Assembly: GCF_014137855.1 (NCBI RefSeq) | Contig: NZ_JACGWT010000001.1 | Coordinates: forward strand, 558,001 to 622,000 | DNA: 64,000 bases | Reading direction: 5' to 3' | DNA from: Microlunatus kandeliicorticis | Lineage (GTDB): Bacteria > Actinomycetota > Actinomycetes > Propionibacteriales > Propionibacteriaceae | Shown here: one piece after another, positions 34,259 through 43,561 of the stretch | How the letters are laid out: each line of letters opens with the position of its first letter | How positions within the stretch are numbered: the first letter of the stretch is position 1 | The notes under the pieces: generated by a model | Told to the model about the DNA's origin: nothing | Database searches by the model: none | Seen by the model: the letters and a program-made list of their open reading frames with translations, nothing else | Position numbers and translations under genes: made by a program

Positions 34259-37200
34259 GCGATGACCTCCTCGTCGGTCAGCTCGTCGTCGTCGAGGTCA
34301 CTCCCGGAGGCCGAGCCGCTGCCGGCCGCGCGGCGGTGATTCTCGGCCAGCAGCCGGTCGAGGATCTCGACACGGGCGGCCGGACTAACCGTCCACCGCG
34401 TCATCTGCCGGTAGGTGTGAAACCCGTGATCGAGCGGCACGTCCCCCCAGCCGTAGGCGTCCATGACCGCCCGGTCGAGCTCGACGTGGATCGCCCGCAT
34501 CCGGGCGACGTCGGCGTCCGCCTCATCCGTGATCTCGGGATCGTTGATCAGGTTGTACAGCTTCGTCAGCCCAAGCTGCCGGCTGAGCATGAGCTGCCTT
34601 CGCTCGGAGTCAAGCTCCCGGCCCCGACGTGCGAGTTCCTCGCTCGATGCTGGCCGCGGGAAGGTCTCGAAGACATCCGAGGGCGTGTAGCGAGGATCGT
34701 TTCTCATCCCCGACCCATACTTGATGGCCCATATCTGGTGGAGGCTCGATGAGAGTACAGCCTGGTCGGCGCAGGAGTTTGTTGCGAACACCACCAGTGA
34801 GTCGCTGAAGATTGAGCTATTCGGTACGCGGACCGGCATCACTGTCTTGCTCACGCGAGTCAGGACGAGGACCTCGTCGAGGTCGGCGATGGCTTTGCGC
34901 AAGGCAGGTCGAGAACGAAGAAAGAGCCACCAGGGTGCACTCGACACCGCCTTCGGCTTTCTCTGGCGTTCGATCCTGACTGTTTCACTCACGCGAGCGA
35001 AAGGAAGCGGAAAGGTTCTACATCGAGCCTCTGTCCAGCTGCCGAAATCAATCACCCAGCGTGACGGAGACGCGTCGGGCCGTGAATTCAAGTCCTCGCC
35101 GTTGAGGTAGGGGAACAAGACTTCCGCATTGCGTCGGTCTGCCTCGATCCAGGCTTTCGCTTCGGCGGGCTCGAGCACGAACCCCATCCCCAAGACGTAG
35201 CATCCGATAAACGCAATCCCCGTGTTCTCGGCAAGGCGCTTTGGGTGACCATCAAGTTGGCCGGCCGGCTCCAGCAGCGTTGAGATCCGCGGCACGGGGA
35301 CATCATCCGACACCCTCTCGGCTTGCTCGCTGACGTGGCCGAACGTCCCCCAGACGGCTGCGTACTCCAGGTTCGCCGAGGCGGCCGGCCAGGATCGGCT
35401 CTGAATTGCTCGGGTGATGGTCAAGCCGTTGGACACCAACGGGTCGAGCCCAACCTGGCGGGTGTCGCCCTGGGCCACCGTGTTGGTGGCGATAAGGCCC
35501 AGCGTCCCAGTCGGATTGAGCACTTGCGCGGCGCGAAGGAAGAAGTAGGCCACAAGATCGGCACTCCCGCGCTGTCCGCCGGCCAGCTGGGTCACGAACC
35601 AGTCGCGGATGTTGCTCCCCATGGACCCGGTGAGCTTCTGCCCACCCAGAAAAGGCGGATTGCCTACCACCGCGTCGAACCCACCGCGTTGGATCACGTC
35701 GGGCACCGCGAGAACCCAATGCAGCGGCTGCCAGCGGTCGTAGTCGGTGGCCACGGTCGGAGTGAGACCGCGCTCGATGATGCGATCGAGTTCACCGCCA
35801 TCCCCTCCTCCCTGAGCAGGAAAGGCGTCAGCGACGGCGAGAGCGAGGTTGGTGTAGCGCTCATTCAGGGCCTTGCCAGGCTTCCCGCCCACGGCAAGCC
35901 CAGCAGCGATCACCCCGTCGGCCACCGTCGACAGGGTGGCCATCTCGTCCCGATAGGCCGCCCACAGTCTCCGCTTGGTGGTCGCCGACCGTTGGGGGTC
36001 GGCGTCGTCCACGGCCGAGGCCAGTTGCCCTCGAAGCCGGACCGCCCGGTCCACGGTGGCGTCGATGTCAAGGTCGAACAGGCTGGCCTGGGGCGGCGCC
36101 GAATCGGGGTCGATGTGCAGGGCCTTCAGCTGACGAAGGTCCGTGATGCCGAGCAACGAGTTGCCATGCAGCACTTTGTCGTCCACAAACGAGAACGGAA
36201 GTTTCGGGTCGAGCGAGACCAACCACAGCGACAGCTTGGCCATCTCGACAGCCATGCTGTTGATGTCGGCGCCGTACAGGCATGAGGCCACCACCTCGCG
36301 GACGGCCCGTACGTAGAGCTGCTGCGGTTCGCCGACCCCAACCCGCTCGTCGTGCCATGCCTCGACCAGTCGGGCGGCCAGATAGCGCGCGGCCGCCACC
36401 AGGAAGGCGCCGGAGCCGCAGGCGATGTCAGCCACCTTCAGGTCGAGCAGGCGGTCGGAGGAGACCCTCCGCCACTGGTCTCGGTCGCCTGTTTGGTGGG
36501 GGCCCGGGTGATAGACGAGCGGCTCGAGCGCGTGCTCCACCACCTCCTCGGCCAACGACCGTGGCGTGTAGTGCGCCCCTGCCGTCGCACGCGACGGGGT
36601 CTCCACTACGATCAAGCCACCCGGCAGCAGAACGGTCAACCGCTCGCGCAGATCGCGTCGGATCAGTCCGACGAGGGGGCGAAGCCGCTCGCGCAGATCA
36701 TCGTCTCGGGTGATCGCGAGCAGAGCCAGTTCTGTCTCGGCCGCATCACCGGGCCGCAGTGCCTTGGCGAGTGCAGCTTTGCTGGGCGGCTTGGCTGCCG
36801 GTTGATGTTCTTTGACCCAGGCGATCAGCGCCTCGGCGACCTTCGACGGATCAGAATGACTCACGGTGATCGACTCCAGCACCGCGAGCGGCACCTCGGG
36901 CTCAGCCCCGGACGCGCCCAGCACCCCGACCGTGATCTCCTCGACGTCCGCGCAGCTGTAACCGAGCAAACCCTCGTAGATATAGCCGATCTGCTCGACG
37001 TCGATGTCGCGAAAGCTGATCGGACGCGGAGGCTGTCCCTTGAGCTTGGCCACCTGCACGGCGTCGAGCACCTCGCGCATGACCCGATCGCTGACCGCCA
37101 GGCGAAGCGTGCCCCTCGCGGTCCGGTCGAGCAGGAAGGTGAACCGACTGGGGTCAAAGAGTGAGCCCCCGTAAGCCGGCAATCTGAGATCTTCGAAGCT

Positions 37201-38322
37201 GGCGCCGGCATAGAGGGCTTGCGAGGTCGCCAGCAGCCGGTGCCAGGTCAGATGGCTCGCGTCGAGCGAGTCGGGTCCGCTGTCGCGGGATCGGTTGTCC
37301 AGGTCGGTCAGACGGTCGCTGATCCCGTAGCCCTCGGTGAAGAGCTCGCTGCCCGGCAACAGCGACCGCTCTTCGGCGAACAGCAGGAAGACCACCCTCA
37401 TCATCACCGTGACGGCGGCGTCGTACACCTGATGACGATCGGCGGGCAGAGGATCGGGCTCACCTCGCTCCTGTGCGTCCAGTGCTGCCTCGGACAATGC
37501 GCTCACCAGCAACTCGACGGCCCGGCGGACCTGAACCCCAAGCGCCTCGGTGATCTCTTCGGCAGCGGCGACCGACTCGGCAAACAGCGCTGGCAGGCGG
37601 TCGCCTGGCTGGCCGCCCAGCAGACGCTGCCGGGAGAGGAGGGCGGCGAAGGCGTCCCGAACGCCGGACTCCTCGGTCCAGGTCTGCGCGTCGGTGATCC
37701 CGGAGGCGACCATCGCGCCGGCCCGTGCGCAGACGATCGCCCACCAGCGGCCATCGGTGACGACCCCGATCGGCACTTCGTTTGCGCGGAGCAGACCCTC
37801 CATGCGGTCCAGTGGAGAGGCCGCCCAGCCATCGTCCAGCACCGCCGACAGGTTGTCGACGGGGTCGACGACCAGCACCAGCGCCGCCGGTCGGTCATCG
37901 CGAACGAGAGCCGCGGTTGCCTCGATGCTCATCCGGTGGTCTGGTGAGGTCGCCGGCGTCAGAGGTAGCAGCAGCCTCTTTCCCTCGATCGGTTGCGCCG
38001 CGGCCAAGAGATCCTGCCAGCCGATGACCTCTCGCAGCACCGTCTGAACCCAGCGATCCCTCGTTGCTCGGTAGTCGCTGAGGCTGTTGTCGTCCTCCCG
38101 GCGGCGGTCCCAACGATCCCAGGCCTGCTCGAACCCCGGCTTCGTCTCGGCGAGCACCGCACGTGCCTCAGGATCAAGGGTCGGCATCCCCTGCGGCCAG
38201 ACTCGCTTCAACGCCGGCACGGCGACGAAGGGCCCGTCGGTCGCCATCAGCTGAAGCCATCGACGGTGTAGTTCGACAGCGCTCGGGACGCCCCGCCCGA
38301 CCTGCTGGGCTGACCGCGCCAT
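34255..38322 (-). CDS. drmMI: DISARM adenine-specific DNA methyltransferase DrmMI
   Basis: 1355 aa, starting at ATG 38322, which shares one base with the drmD stop. The methylase core has motif I in VADIACGSGAFLVAAARYLA (near 629) and the catalytic motif IV NPPF in VVGNPPFLGGQ (near 887), the form of gamma-type N6-adenine enzymes. A long N-terminal region and a C-terminal specificity-like region (YTPSDVFETFPRP) give an Eco57I-like layout, but I see no PD-(D/E)xK nuclease motif at the N-terminus. In class 1 DISARM this enzyme marks host DNA. BREX PglX is similar in layout; the neighbours decide for DISARM. Confidence 0.9.
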   Translation of the reverse strand: MARSAQQVGRGVPSAVELHRRWLQLMATDGPFVAVPALKRVWPQGMPTLDPEARAVLAETKPGFEQAWDRWDRRREDDNSLSDYRATRDRWVQTVLREVIGWQDLLAAAQPIEGKRLLLPLTPATSPDHRMSIEATAALVRDDRPAALVLVVDPVDNLSAVLDDGWAASPLDRMEGLLRANEVPIGVVTDGRWWAIVCARAGAMVASGITDAQTWTEESGVRDAFAALLSRQRLLGGQPGDRLPALFAESVAAAEEITEALGVQVRRAVELLVSALSEAALDAQERGEPDPLPADRHQVYDAAVTVMMRVVFLLFAEERSLLPGSELFTEGYGISDRLTDLDNRSRDSGPDSLDASHLTWHRLLATSQALYAGASFEDLRLPAYGGSLFDPSRFTFLLDRTARGTLRLAVSDRVMREVLDAVQVAKLKGQPPRPISFRDIDVEQIGYIYEGLLGYSCADVEEITVGVLGASGAEPEVPLAVLESITVSHSDPSKVAEALIAWVKEHQPAAKPPSKAALAKALRPGDAAETELALLAITRDDDLRERLRPLVGLIRRDLRERLTVLLPGGLIVVETPSRATAGAHYTPRSLAEEVVEHALEPLVYHPGPHQTGDRDQWRRVSSDRLLDLKVADIACGSGAFLVAAARYLAARLVEAWHDERVGVGEPQQLYVRAVREVVASCLYGADINSMAVEMAKLSLWLVSLDPKLPFSFVDDKVLHGNSLLGITDLRQLKALHIDPDSAPPQASLFDLDIDATVDRAVRLRGQLASAVDDADPQRSATTKRRLWAAYRDEMATLSTVADGVIAAGLAVGGKPGKALNERYTNLALAVADAFPAQGGGDGGELDRIIERGLTPTVATDYDRWQPLHWVLAVPDVIQRGGFDAVVGNPPFLGGQKLTGSMGSNIRDWFVTQLAGGQRGSADLVAYFFLRAAQVLNPTGTLGLIATNTVAQGDTRQVGLDPLVSNGLTITRAIQSRSWPAASANLEYAAVWGTFGHVSEQAERVSDDVPVPRISTLLEPAGQLDGHPKRLAENTGIAFIGCYVLGMGFVLEPAEAKAWIEADRRNAEVLFPYLNGEDLNSRPDASPSRWVIDFGSWTEARCRTFPLPFARVSETVRIERQRKPKAVSSAPWWLFLRSRPALRKAIADLDEVLVLTRVSKTVMPVRVPNSSIFSDSLVVFATNSCADQAVLSSSLHQIWAIKYGSGMRNDPRYTPSDVFETFPRPASSEELARRGRELDSERRQLMLSRQLGLTKLYNLINDPEITDEADADVARMRAIHVELDRAVMDAYGWGDVPLDHGFHTYRQMTRWTVSPAARVEILDRLLAENHRRAAGSGSASGSDLDDDELTDEEVIA

Positions 38323-41300
38323 CAGCCGAGCCTGCCGTCGGCCACGTCGGAGGGGTTGAGCGCGAACACCACAGCGGCGGCGGACACATGCGGGCGGATG
38401 TCGGTGTAACGCTCTTCGATCGCGGCGACCTCGCGGCGCTCCTCCTCAGCCAGCGTGGCCAGACGTTCCTCCATCGTGTGCACGTCTCGCCGTCGCTGCA
38501 GGCGCTGATCGTCACTGAACAGGCGTTGGGAATCTTCCTCTTCCGCCTGGTGCAGCGCCGCGAGCGATGCGGTCAGGTTGCGCCGGAAGGCTCCGAAGAT
38601 CTCGTGTGCGCGAGCTGTGTCGGCGTCCCGCCGTCCGATGAGCCGCTCCGCGACTTGGCGCTGACGGTCGGACGCTCGGGTGCTCATGGCCGCCAGCAGG
38701 CGTGATCGCAGCGACGATCTGGGGTCGTTCCACAGACCCGCGGACGCACCCCGGACGGCCGGATCGGCGAGGATCAGTTCGTCAGCATCGAGTGCCTCGT
38801 CCAGGAGCGCCTCCACCTTCGCCTCGGCCATCGCCTGGCCACGGATCCGGATGCCGGTGAGGAAGACCTCCTCGTGGAGCCGGAGCCCACCGCGGCCCAC
38901 CAGCACCAGACGCGAGACGGCTGCGAGGCACGACTGCGGCAGACCCGGCATGACCACCGCGGTGACTCGGCTGAGCTCGGACTCGGCGCTGAACAGCGAA
39001 CTGCGCAGCACCCGGGCTGCCTTTTGCAGCAGAGGATGGCCCAGATGGACGTGCACCAGATCGGTACGACCTTGGGCCGCGCGGTCGTCGAAGGTGATCG
39101 GCCGCGGTGCTCCTGGCCGCAGTCGGGTGTCCAGCCCGCGCAGCGCCGGCTGCCAGGCTGGGCTGAGGGCGGGAACCGTGAACACGTCCGCATCGGTCAG
39201 CTCGTCGCCGGTCAGCACGAGGGTGGGCTGGGCGCTCAGGCGCAGAGCGGTGTCGACGACCCGGCGGGCGTTGGCCGGGCGGAGGTGCATGGCGTTTTTC
39301 CGCTCGCTGTAGGTGGACGACAGTGCGGTCAGCTGGCGATTAAGTTCGAGTCCGCCGGCCAGGGTCTGGTTGATGATTGCGTTACCGTCAGCGGCCGCCC
39401 GTCTGGCGCGGCGTGGAGTGGTCGAGCTGAATCGAGCCTGGATCTCGGCGTCGACAACCTGGTTCACCGAACCGAGGTCGGTCGCGATCGTTCCCACCTT
39501 CTCGGCAATCCTGCCCATGAAGTCGAGGTCGGCGGCGTAGGTCGTGGAGGTGGCCACGGGTACGAAGTGATAGACCTCCGGCGGGTGTGGCTGGCCGTAC
39601 CGGTCAATGCGCCCGATGCGCTGCTCCAACCGGGACGGGTTGAAAGGAATGTCGTAGTTGACCAGACGGTGGCAGTGCGCTTGCAGGTCGATGCCCTCCC
39701 CGGCCGAGTCGGTGGCGACCAAGACACGGATGGGTTCGATGCTGGGGTCTTCGCTGAACCGCGCGCGGATGTCCTCGCGTTCCTCAGCCGAGGTTGAGCC
39801 GCGGATGGACGACAGCACCGCGCCATAGCCGCGCTGCTCGAGCACGTCCACGATCCACTCGAGAGTGGTCGTGTATTCGGTGAAGACCACCACGCGCTCG
39901 TTGCTCCACGTGCGACCGTCCGGACGACAGATGCCGTCGAGGAACTTGATGAGCGCGGTGAGCCGTGCGTCTGGCTGGTGCTCGAAACCGAACCCCCACG
40001 TTGCCAATCGGCTGATCTGGCCCGGAGCTGCGGCGACCAGGGGGTCGGAGCCTTTGCTCTGCCGCAACGCCGTGAACTCGGGCTGCTCCAGTTCACCCTC
40101 TTCCTCGTCGCTGCCGTCGCTACCGAGGACCTCCGCGTAGTAGTCGTCTTCGTCGTCCAGCATTGGCAGGCCGCGTCCGCCCGCAAGGGATTCGTACAAG
40201 CTGATCGTCGTGGCAAAGGCGTAGGGGCTGGAGAGGAAGCGCTTCTTCAGCAGCATCGCGACGATGTCGCCAGACCGCTTGCGTCCATTTCGGCGTGCAC
40301 TCTCGGAAAGCAGGCCGTCGAGTTCGGCGAAGGCCTCCTGCTCATCGTCGCTTGGCGTGAATGGCAATCGTCGAACGACTCGGGGGTGGAAGTCCTTGTC
40401 TTTGAGTTCCGTCTTCAACCTTCGGACCGTCACGTCGCGCAGAGCGTCAGCGTCGATCAGTCCGCCGCGACTGAAGCGACGGTCGTCGATCATGGCCAGC
40501 AGGGCCGTGAACGACTCCGGGTGCCCGTTGTGCGGCGTGGCGCTCAGGAACAGCCGGTGTTCACACCGCTCGGCCAGCTCCCGGGTGGCGATCGTGCGCT
40601 GGCTGTCGACCGCGTAGCCGCGGTTGCTGCCGGTCGTGCTCGGGCTGGCGGGCGCGACATGGTGGGCTTCGTCGACGACGAGGATGTCGAACGCGAACCG
40701 CCGCGCGCTGTTGACGCGCCCGGTCTGAGCGTAGATGTCTCTGAGCAGTCGCTGGGCGCGGAGCGAGGCCAGCCAAGCCATGCTGACGATCACGCGAGGG
40801 AAGAGGCGAAAGGGGTTGGCGTTGAGGCCATGGCTACGGCGGACCTCAGCCATCCTCGCGGTGTTGACGATGACGAAGTCGAGCCCGAACTTCTCGGCCA
40901 TCTCGTCTTGCCACTTCAACGCAAGGCTGGGCGGGCAGACGATGACCACGGAGCGGGCGCGGTGCCGCAGCAGCAGCTCCTGAATGACGAGGCCAGCCTC
41001 GATGGTCTTTCCGAGCCCGACGTCGTCGGCCAGAAGAAGGTTGGTGCGCGGGGCCTGGAGGGCGCGACGGAGCGGTTCGAGCTGGTAGGCCTCGACGTTC
41101 GCTCCGCTGCGGAAAGGGGCTTGGTAGGCGTTGGCGTCGGCCGAGGTCACCGCACCCCAGCGAACGGCATCGACGAAGGCCGCCAACGTGCTGGGGTCGT
41201 CGAAGGCGTCTGGGTTGATCGCCTCCGGCAAACCCTGGTCGGGGGCGACGGTGTGGCCGACCTCAAGCTGCCAGACCACCCGGAGCTCCTCACCGAGACG

Positions 41301-41510
41301 GTCCTCCTCCAATGACTGGAGGGTGACGACGTGTGTCAGGCCGGCCGCCGACTCATCGGCTGGGCTGCGGGGGAGCCCTTGGGCCCGGACGTCGGCCACG
41401 GCCCAGGTGGATCCGCGGACTTCGACGACCTGACCTGGATCGGGAAGCGGGGGTGGGGGAGTGGGAACCGTCGACTCAGCCTGACGGAGAGCCGAGTTGG
41501 GGGGAGTCAC
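38322..41510 (-). CDS. drmD: DISARM SNF2-family helicase DrmD
   Basis: 1062 aa from GTG 41510 (AGGAA site seven bases before). Walker A is in LLADDVGLGKTIEAGLV (near 167), DEAH in ILVVDEAHHVAPAS (near 280), and motifs V-VI in DSAGEGIDLQAHCHRLVNY with FNPSRLEQRIGRIDRYGQ (near 600-640). The final 250 residues are helical with many Glu/Arg. DrmD is the defining helicase of class 1 DISARM, together with an adenine methylase. The gene is 71 bases downstream of a small basic-protein gene on the same strand. The order drmD-drmMI-drmA-drmB-drmC is intact, with no frameshift seen. Confidence 0.9.
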   Translation of the reverse strand: MTPPNSALRQAESTVPTPPPPLPDPGQVVEVRGSTWAVADVRAQGLPRSPADESAAGLTHVVTLQSLEEDRLGEELRVVWQLEVGHTVAPDQGLPEAINPDAFDDPSTLAAFVDAVRWGAVTSADANAYQAPFRSGANVEAYQLEPLRRALQAPRTNLLLADDVGLGKTIEAGLVIQELLLRHRARSVVIVCPPSLALKWQDEMAEKFGLDFVIVNTARMAEVRRSHGLNANPFRLFPRVIVSMAWLASLRAQRLLRDIYAQTGRVNSARRFAFDILVVDEAHHVAPASPSTTGSNRGYAVDSQRTIATRELAERCEHRLFLSATPHNGHPESFTALLAMIDDRRFSRGGLIDADALRDVTVRRLKTELKDKDFHPRVVRRLPFTPSDDEQEAFAELDGLLSESARRNGRKRSGDIVAMLLKKRFLSSPYAFATTISLYESLAGGRGLPMLDDEDDYYAEVLGSDGSDEEEGELEQPEFTALRQSKGSDPLVAAAPGQISRLATWGFGFEHQPDARLTALIKFLDGICRPDGRTWSNERVVVFTEYTTTLEWIVDVLEQRGYGAVLSSIRGSTSAEEREDIRARFSEDPSIEPIRVLVATDSAGEGIDLQAHCHRLVNYDIPFNPSRLEQRIGRIDRYGQPHPPEVYHFVPVATSTTYAADLDFMGRIAEKVGTIATDLGSVNQVVDAEIQARFSSTTPRRARRAAADGNAIINQTLAGGLELNRQLTALSSTYSERKNAMHLRPANARRVVDTALRLSAQPTLVLTGDELTDADVFTVPALSPAWQPALRGLDTRLRPGAPRPITFDDRAAQGRTDLVHVHLGHPLLQKAARVLRSSLFSAESELSRVTAVVMPGLPQSCLAAVSRLVLVGRGGLRLHEEVFLTGIRIRGQAMAEAKVEALLDEALDADELILADPAVRGASAGLWNDPRSSLRSRLLAAMSTRASDRQRQVAERLIGRRDADTARAHEIFGAFRRNLTASLAALHQAEEEDSQRLFSDDQRLQRRRDVHTMEERLATLAEEERREVAAIEERYTDIRPHVSAAAVVFALNPSDVADGRLG

Positions 41511-41581
41511 TATCAGTTCCTACCTACGGGGTCTAGATCGGAGGGCGCGGAGGTCATTGGCGAAGCAGCTGACCGTACGGG

Positions 41582-41905
41582 CTACGTTGAACGCTTTCCC
41601 AGGCCTGGCGCTCCGCCTGACACTACCGACCGGATGCTCCTCGGGAGGACGCGCGAGCCCATCTGTGCCGGTCGGGAGACAGGTCGACCCGACGCGACCG
41701 CGTGGATCTGTCTCTCGAGACTCTTGATCTGATGGTGAAGTTTGGCGGCCTTGGCTCGCTCGGCGACAGACCATGGGGAACCGTAGAGCTGTCCATATTG
41801 AAGGCGCGCAAGTCGTGATCGAACCTGTTTGTGGCGGGATTTGAGCTGTTCAAGACTTTCTCGCTCGCCGCCACTCAGCCGAAATTTCCTCCGTGGCGCC
41901 GTCAT
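41582..41905 (-). CDS. Small basic protein, 107 aa, first gene of the defence block
   Basis: The product is rich in Arg/Lys/Gln and almost certainly soluble: residues about 10-45 (SGGERESLEQLKSRHKQVRS) and 55-72 (AKAAKLHHQIKSLERQ) are amphipathic helices with coiled-coil spacing. The tail is Ser/Arg/Pro/Gly-rich and probably disordered. No family is recognised. The ATG at 41905 has no ribosome site, but a -10-like TAAGAT lies exactly six bases before it, which supports a leaderless start and a real gene. It could be a DNA- or RNA-binding regulator of the block. An overlapping ORF in another frame (41520-41774) has no such support. Confidence 0.5.
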   Translation of the reverse strand: MTAPRRKFRLSGGERESLEQLKSRHKQVRSRLARLQYGQLYGSPWSVAERAKAAKLHHQIKSLERQIHAVASGRPVSRPAQMGSRVLPRSIRSVVSGGAPGLGKRST

Positions 41906-41911
41906 TGCATG

Positions 41912-41942
41912 ATCTTACGCATAGCGCTACTGGGTGATTCAA
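41912..41942 (-). promoter_or_regulatory. Promoter of the defence block
   Basis: On the minus strand TTGAAT (41942-41937), a 19-base spacer and TAAGAT (41917-41912) precede the ATG at 41905 by six bases. Box quality is fair, the spacer slightly long. It would drive a leaderless message covering the small basic-protein gene and then DISARM. Confidence 0.5.
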
Positions 41943-42187
41943 GGGCATGTCGTCGATGAGGATGTGCTAGAACTCACCAGCACACCTGCTGGCGCGATGG
42001 AGCCGCTGCCAGGGCGGGTCGAATTTGGGTCGGACTTCCATCAGGTTCGTCGGTCTCGGCCGAAGATGCGGCACCTAGCTGCGCCAGGCGCCTCGTGAAG
42101 GCGAACCTCTTGCTCGCCAGTCGCTAGGCGTTGACGCCGGGTCTAGGTCTCACGGGCCCCCGCACACCTCTGACAGACTGCGCCGCA
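41943..42187. other. Intergenic stretch at the right edge of the defence block
   Basis: No gene is supported here. The only structure seen is a perfect hairpin, CCAGCA-CACC-TGCTGG (41977-41992). No tRNA piece, integrase or insertion-sequence end could be recognised, so the right boundary of the block is undefined. Composition is intermediate between the block and the GC-rich DNA that follows. Confidence 0.5.
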
Positions 42188-42235
42188 ATGATCACTCCGC
42201 AGCTCGTCCCGATCCCGACCGCGGTGCCGGCATGA
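42188..42235 (+). CDS. Upstream ORF / possible leader peptide of the efflux gene, 15 aa
   Basis: ATG 42188 opens a short frame, MITPQLVPIPTAVPA, whose TGA overlaps the ATG of the efflux gene (ATGA). Four of fifteen residues are Pro, which can slow ribosomes. The exact overlap suggests that translation of the efflux gene is linked to this peptide, as in drug-responsive leaders. It is too short to prove by sequence alone. Confidence 0.4.
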   Translation: MITPQLVPIPTAVPA

Positions 42236-43500
42236 CCACATCGCAGGAAGGCACCCTCCCGCGGCACGAGCAGACTGCCGGGGCGTCCTCTCGGGGCCGT
42301 GGCGGACCGGTCGCCGTCTCGCTGGTGCTGACTCTGGCGCTGCAGAGCGCGGTGCCGCCCTTCGCCACCGACACGTACACGCCGGCCTTCCCGCGGGTCA
42401 CCGCCGACCTGCAGACCTCGGCGTCGCTGGTCGGGCTGACGCTGACCGCCTTCTTCATCGGGCTCGCGCTCGGCCAGCTCACCGGCGGCCCGTTCTCCGA
42501 CCAGCGCGGACGACGGCTGCCGCTGGTGGCCGGTGGTCTGATCTGCATGATCGGCGCGGCCGGCTGTGCGCTCGCCCCGTCGATCGCGGTCCTGATCATC
42601 TTCCGGGTCGTGCAGGGGTTCGGCGGCGGTGTCGCCGCGGTCGTGGCCCGTGCGGTGATCGTCGACGTCGCCCACGGCAATGCGCTGGCCAGGGTAATGT
42701 CGCTGATGATGGCGATCGGCGGTCTCTCGCCGATGATCGCCCCGGTCGTCGGCGGCACCATCCTCACCGCTGGTGGCGGCTGGCGCACCGTGTTCTGGGC
42801 GTTGACCGGTCTGGCGCTGGCGATGGTGGTCACGGCGCTCGTCCGTGTCCGGGAGACGTTACCGCCCGAACGTCGTCACGCCGGCGGGCTGCGGCGGTTC
42901 GCGTCCGGGCTCGTGCTGGTGATCCGGATCCGCAGCTTCGTCCTTTACGGGCTGACCGGCTCGCTGTCGGGCTTCACGATGATGGCCTACGTCGCCAACT
43001 CCTCCTACGTCCTCCAGGAGCAGAAGGGGCTGGCGCCGCTGCCGTTCTCGCTGTTCTTCGCCTCGACCGCCCTCTCGCAGGTCCTGCTGGCCGTCCTCAA
43101 CGCGCGGATCGTCGGCCGGTTCGCGCCGCGACGGCTGATCGCGGTCGGACTCGGGCTCGCTGCCGCCGCCGTCGCGACGCTGACTCTCGGCGTGCTGGTG
43201 CTCGACACCCCGCTCGTGCTCACCTGCGTCGGGTTCCTGGTGCTGATGGCCGCCCAGGCCTTCGTCTTCGGCAACGCGGGCGCCCTCGCGGCCGGTCATG
43301 CCCGCCAGGTCGCCGGTTCGGCGTCGGCCGTGCTCGGCGTCTTCACCGCGATCGCCATGGCGGTCTCGGCACCGCTGGCCAGCTCGGGTGGCGCGACCAC
43401 CGCGGTGCCGATGATCGTCGTGATGCTGCTCGGGGTCACCGGTGCGATCACCGCCTTCCTGCTCGCTGGCCGGGCCGCGAGGGCGGCCGCCGTCGCCTGA
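42232..43500 (+). CDS. Bcr/CflA-type multidrug efflux MFS transporter
   Basis: 422 aa, twelve predicted helices. The first helix region has LALQSAVPPFATDTYTPAFP, the D-T-Y-x-P-A-x-P pattern of the Bcr/CflA (DHA1) group, and the loop between helices 2 and 3 is GPFSDQRGRRLPLV, the MFS motif A. Such pumps export drugs such as bicyclomycin, chloramphenicol or sulfonamides using the proton gradient; the substrate here is unknown. No ribosome site is visible, consistent with coupling to the 15-codon ORF before it. A second, diverged member of the same family follows 61 bases later. Confidence 0.88.
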   Translation: MTTSQEGTLPRHEQTAGASSRGRGGPVAVSLVLTLALQSAVPPFATDTYTPAFPRVTADLQTSASLVGLTLTAFFIGLALGQLTGGPFSDQRGRRLPLVAGGLICMIGAAGCALAPSIAVLIIFRVVQGFGGGVAAVVARAVIVDVAHGNALARVMSLMMAIGGLSPMIAPVVGGTILTAGGGWRTVFWALTGLALAMVVTALVRVRETLPPERRHAGGLRRFASGLVLVIRIRSFVLYGLTGSLSGFTMMAYVANSSYVLQEQKGLAPLPFSLFFASTALSQVLLAVLNARIVGRFAPRRLIAVGLGLAAAAVATLTLGVLVLDTPLVLTCVGFLVLMAAQAFVFGNAGALAAGHARQVAGSASAVLGVFTAIAMAVSAPLASSGGATTAVPMIVVMLLGVTGAITAFLLAGRAARAAAVA

Positions 43501-43549
43501 CGGCGCTCGTTCCGACGACCCCGCTCACCCCGCCACCTCTGAATCGATT

Positions 43550-43555
43550 TAGGCT
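43550..43555 (+). promoter_or_regulatory. -10 box of a leaderless efflux gene
   Basis: TAGGCT (43550-43555) lies six bases before the GTG at 43562, the same layout as the LysR gene. No -35 box is apparent. Confidence 0.4.
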
Positions 43556-43561
43556 GGATGT

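Noticed and set aside
34255-38322. BREX PglX or type IIG restriction enzyme
   Set aside because: The methylase layout fits, but no PglZ, BrxC, BrxL or Lon-like gene is present and the neighbours give the DISARM order; no nuclease motif was seen at its N-terminus.
41943-42187. Right-hand attachment site of the defence block
   Set aside because: No copy of the tRNA-Tyr 3' end or other direct repeat of the left edge could be found; only a small hairpin is present.
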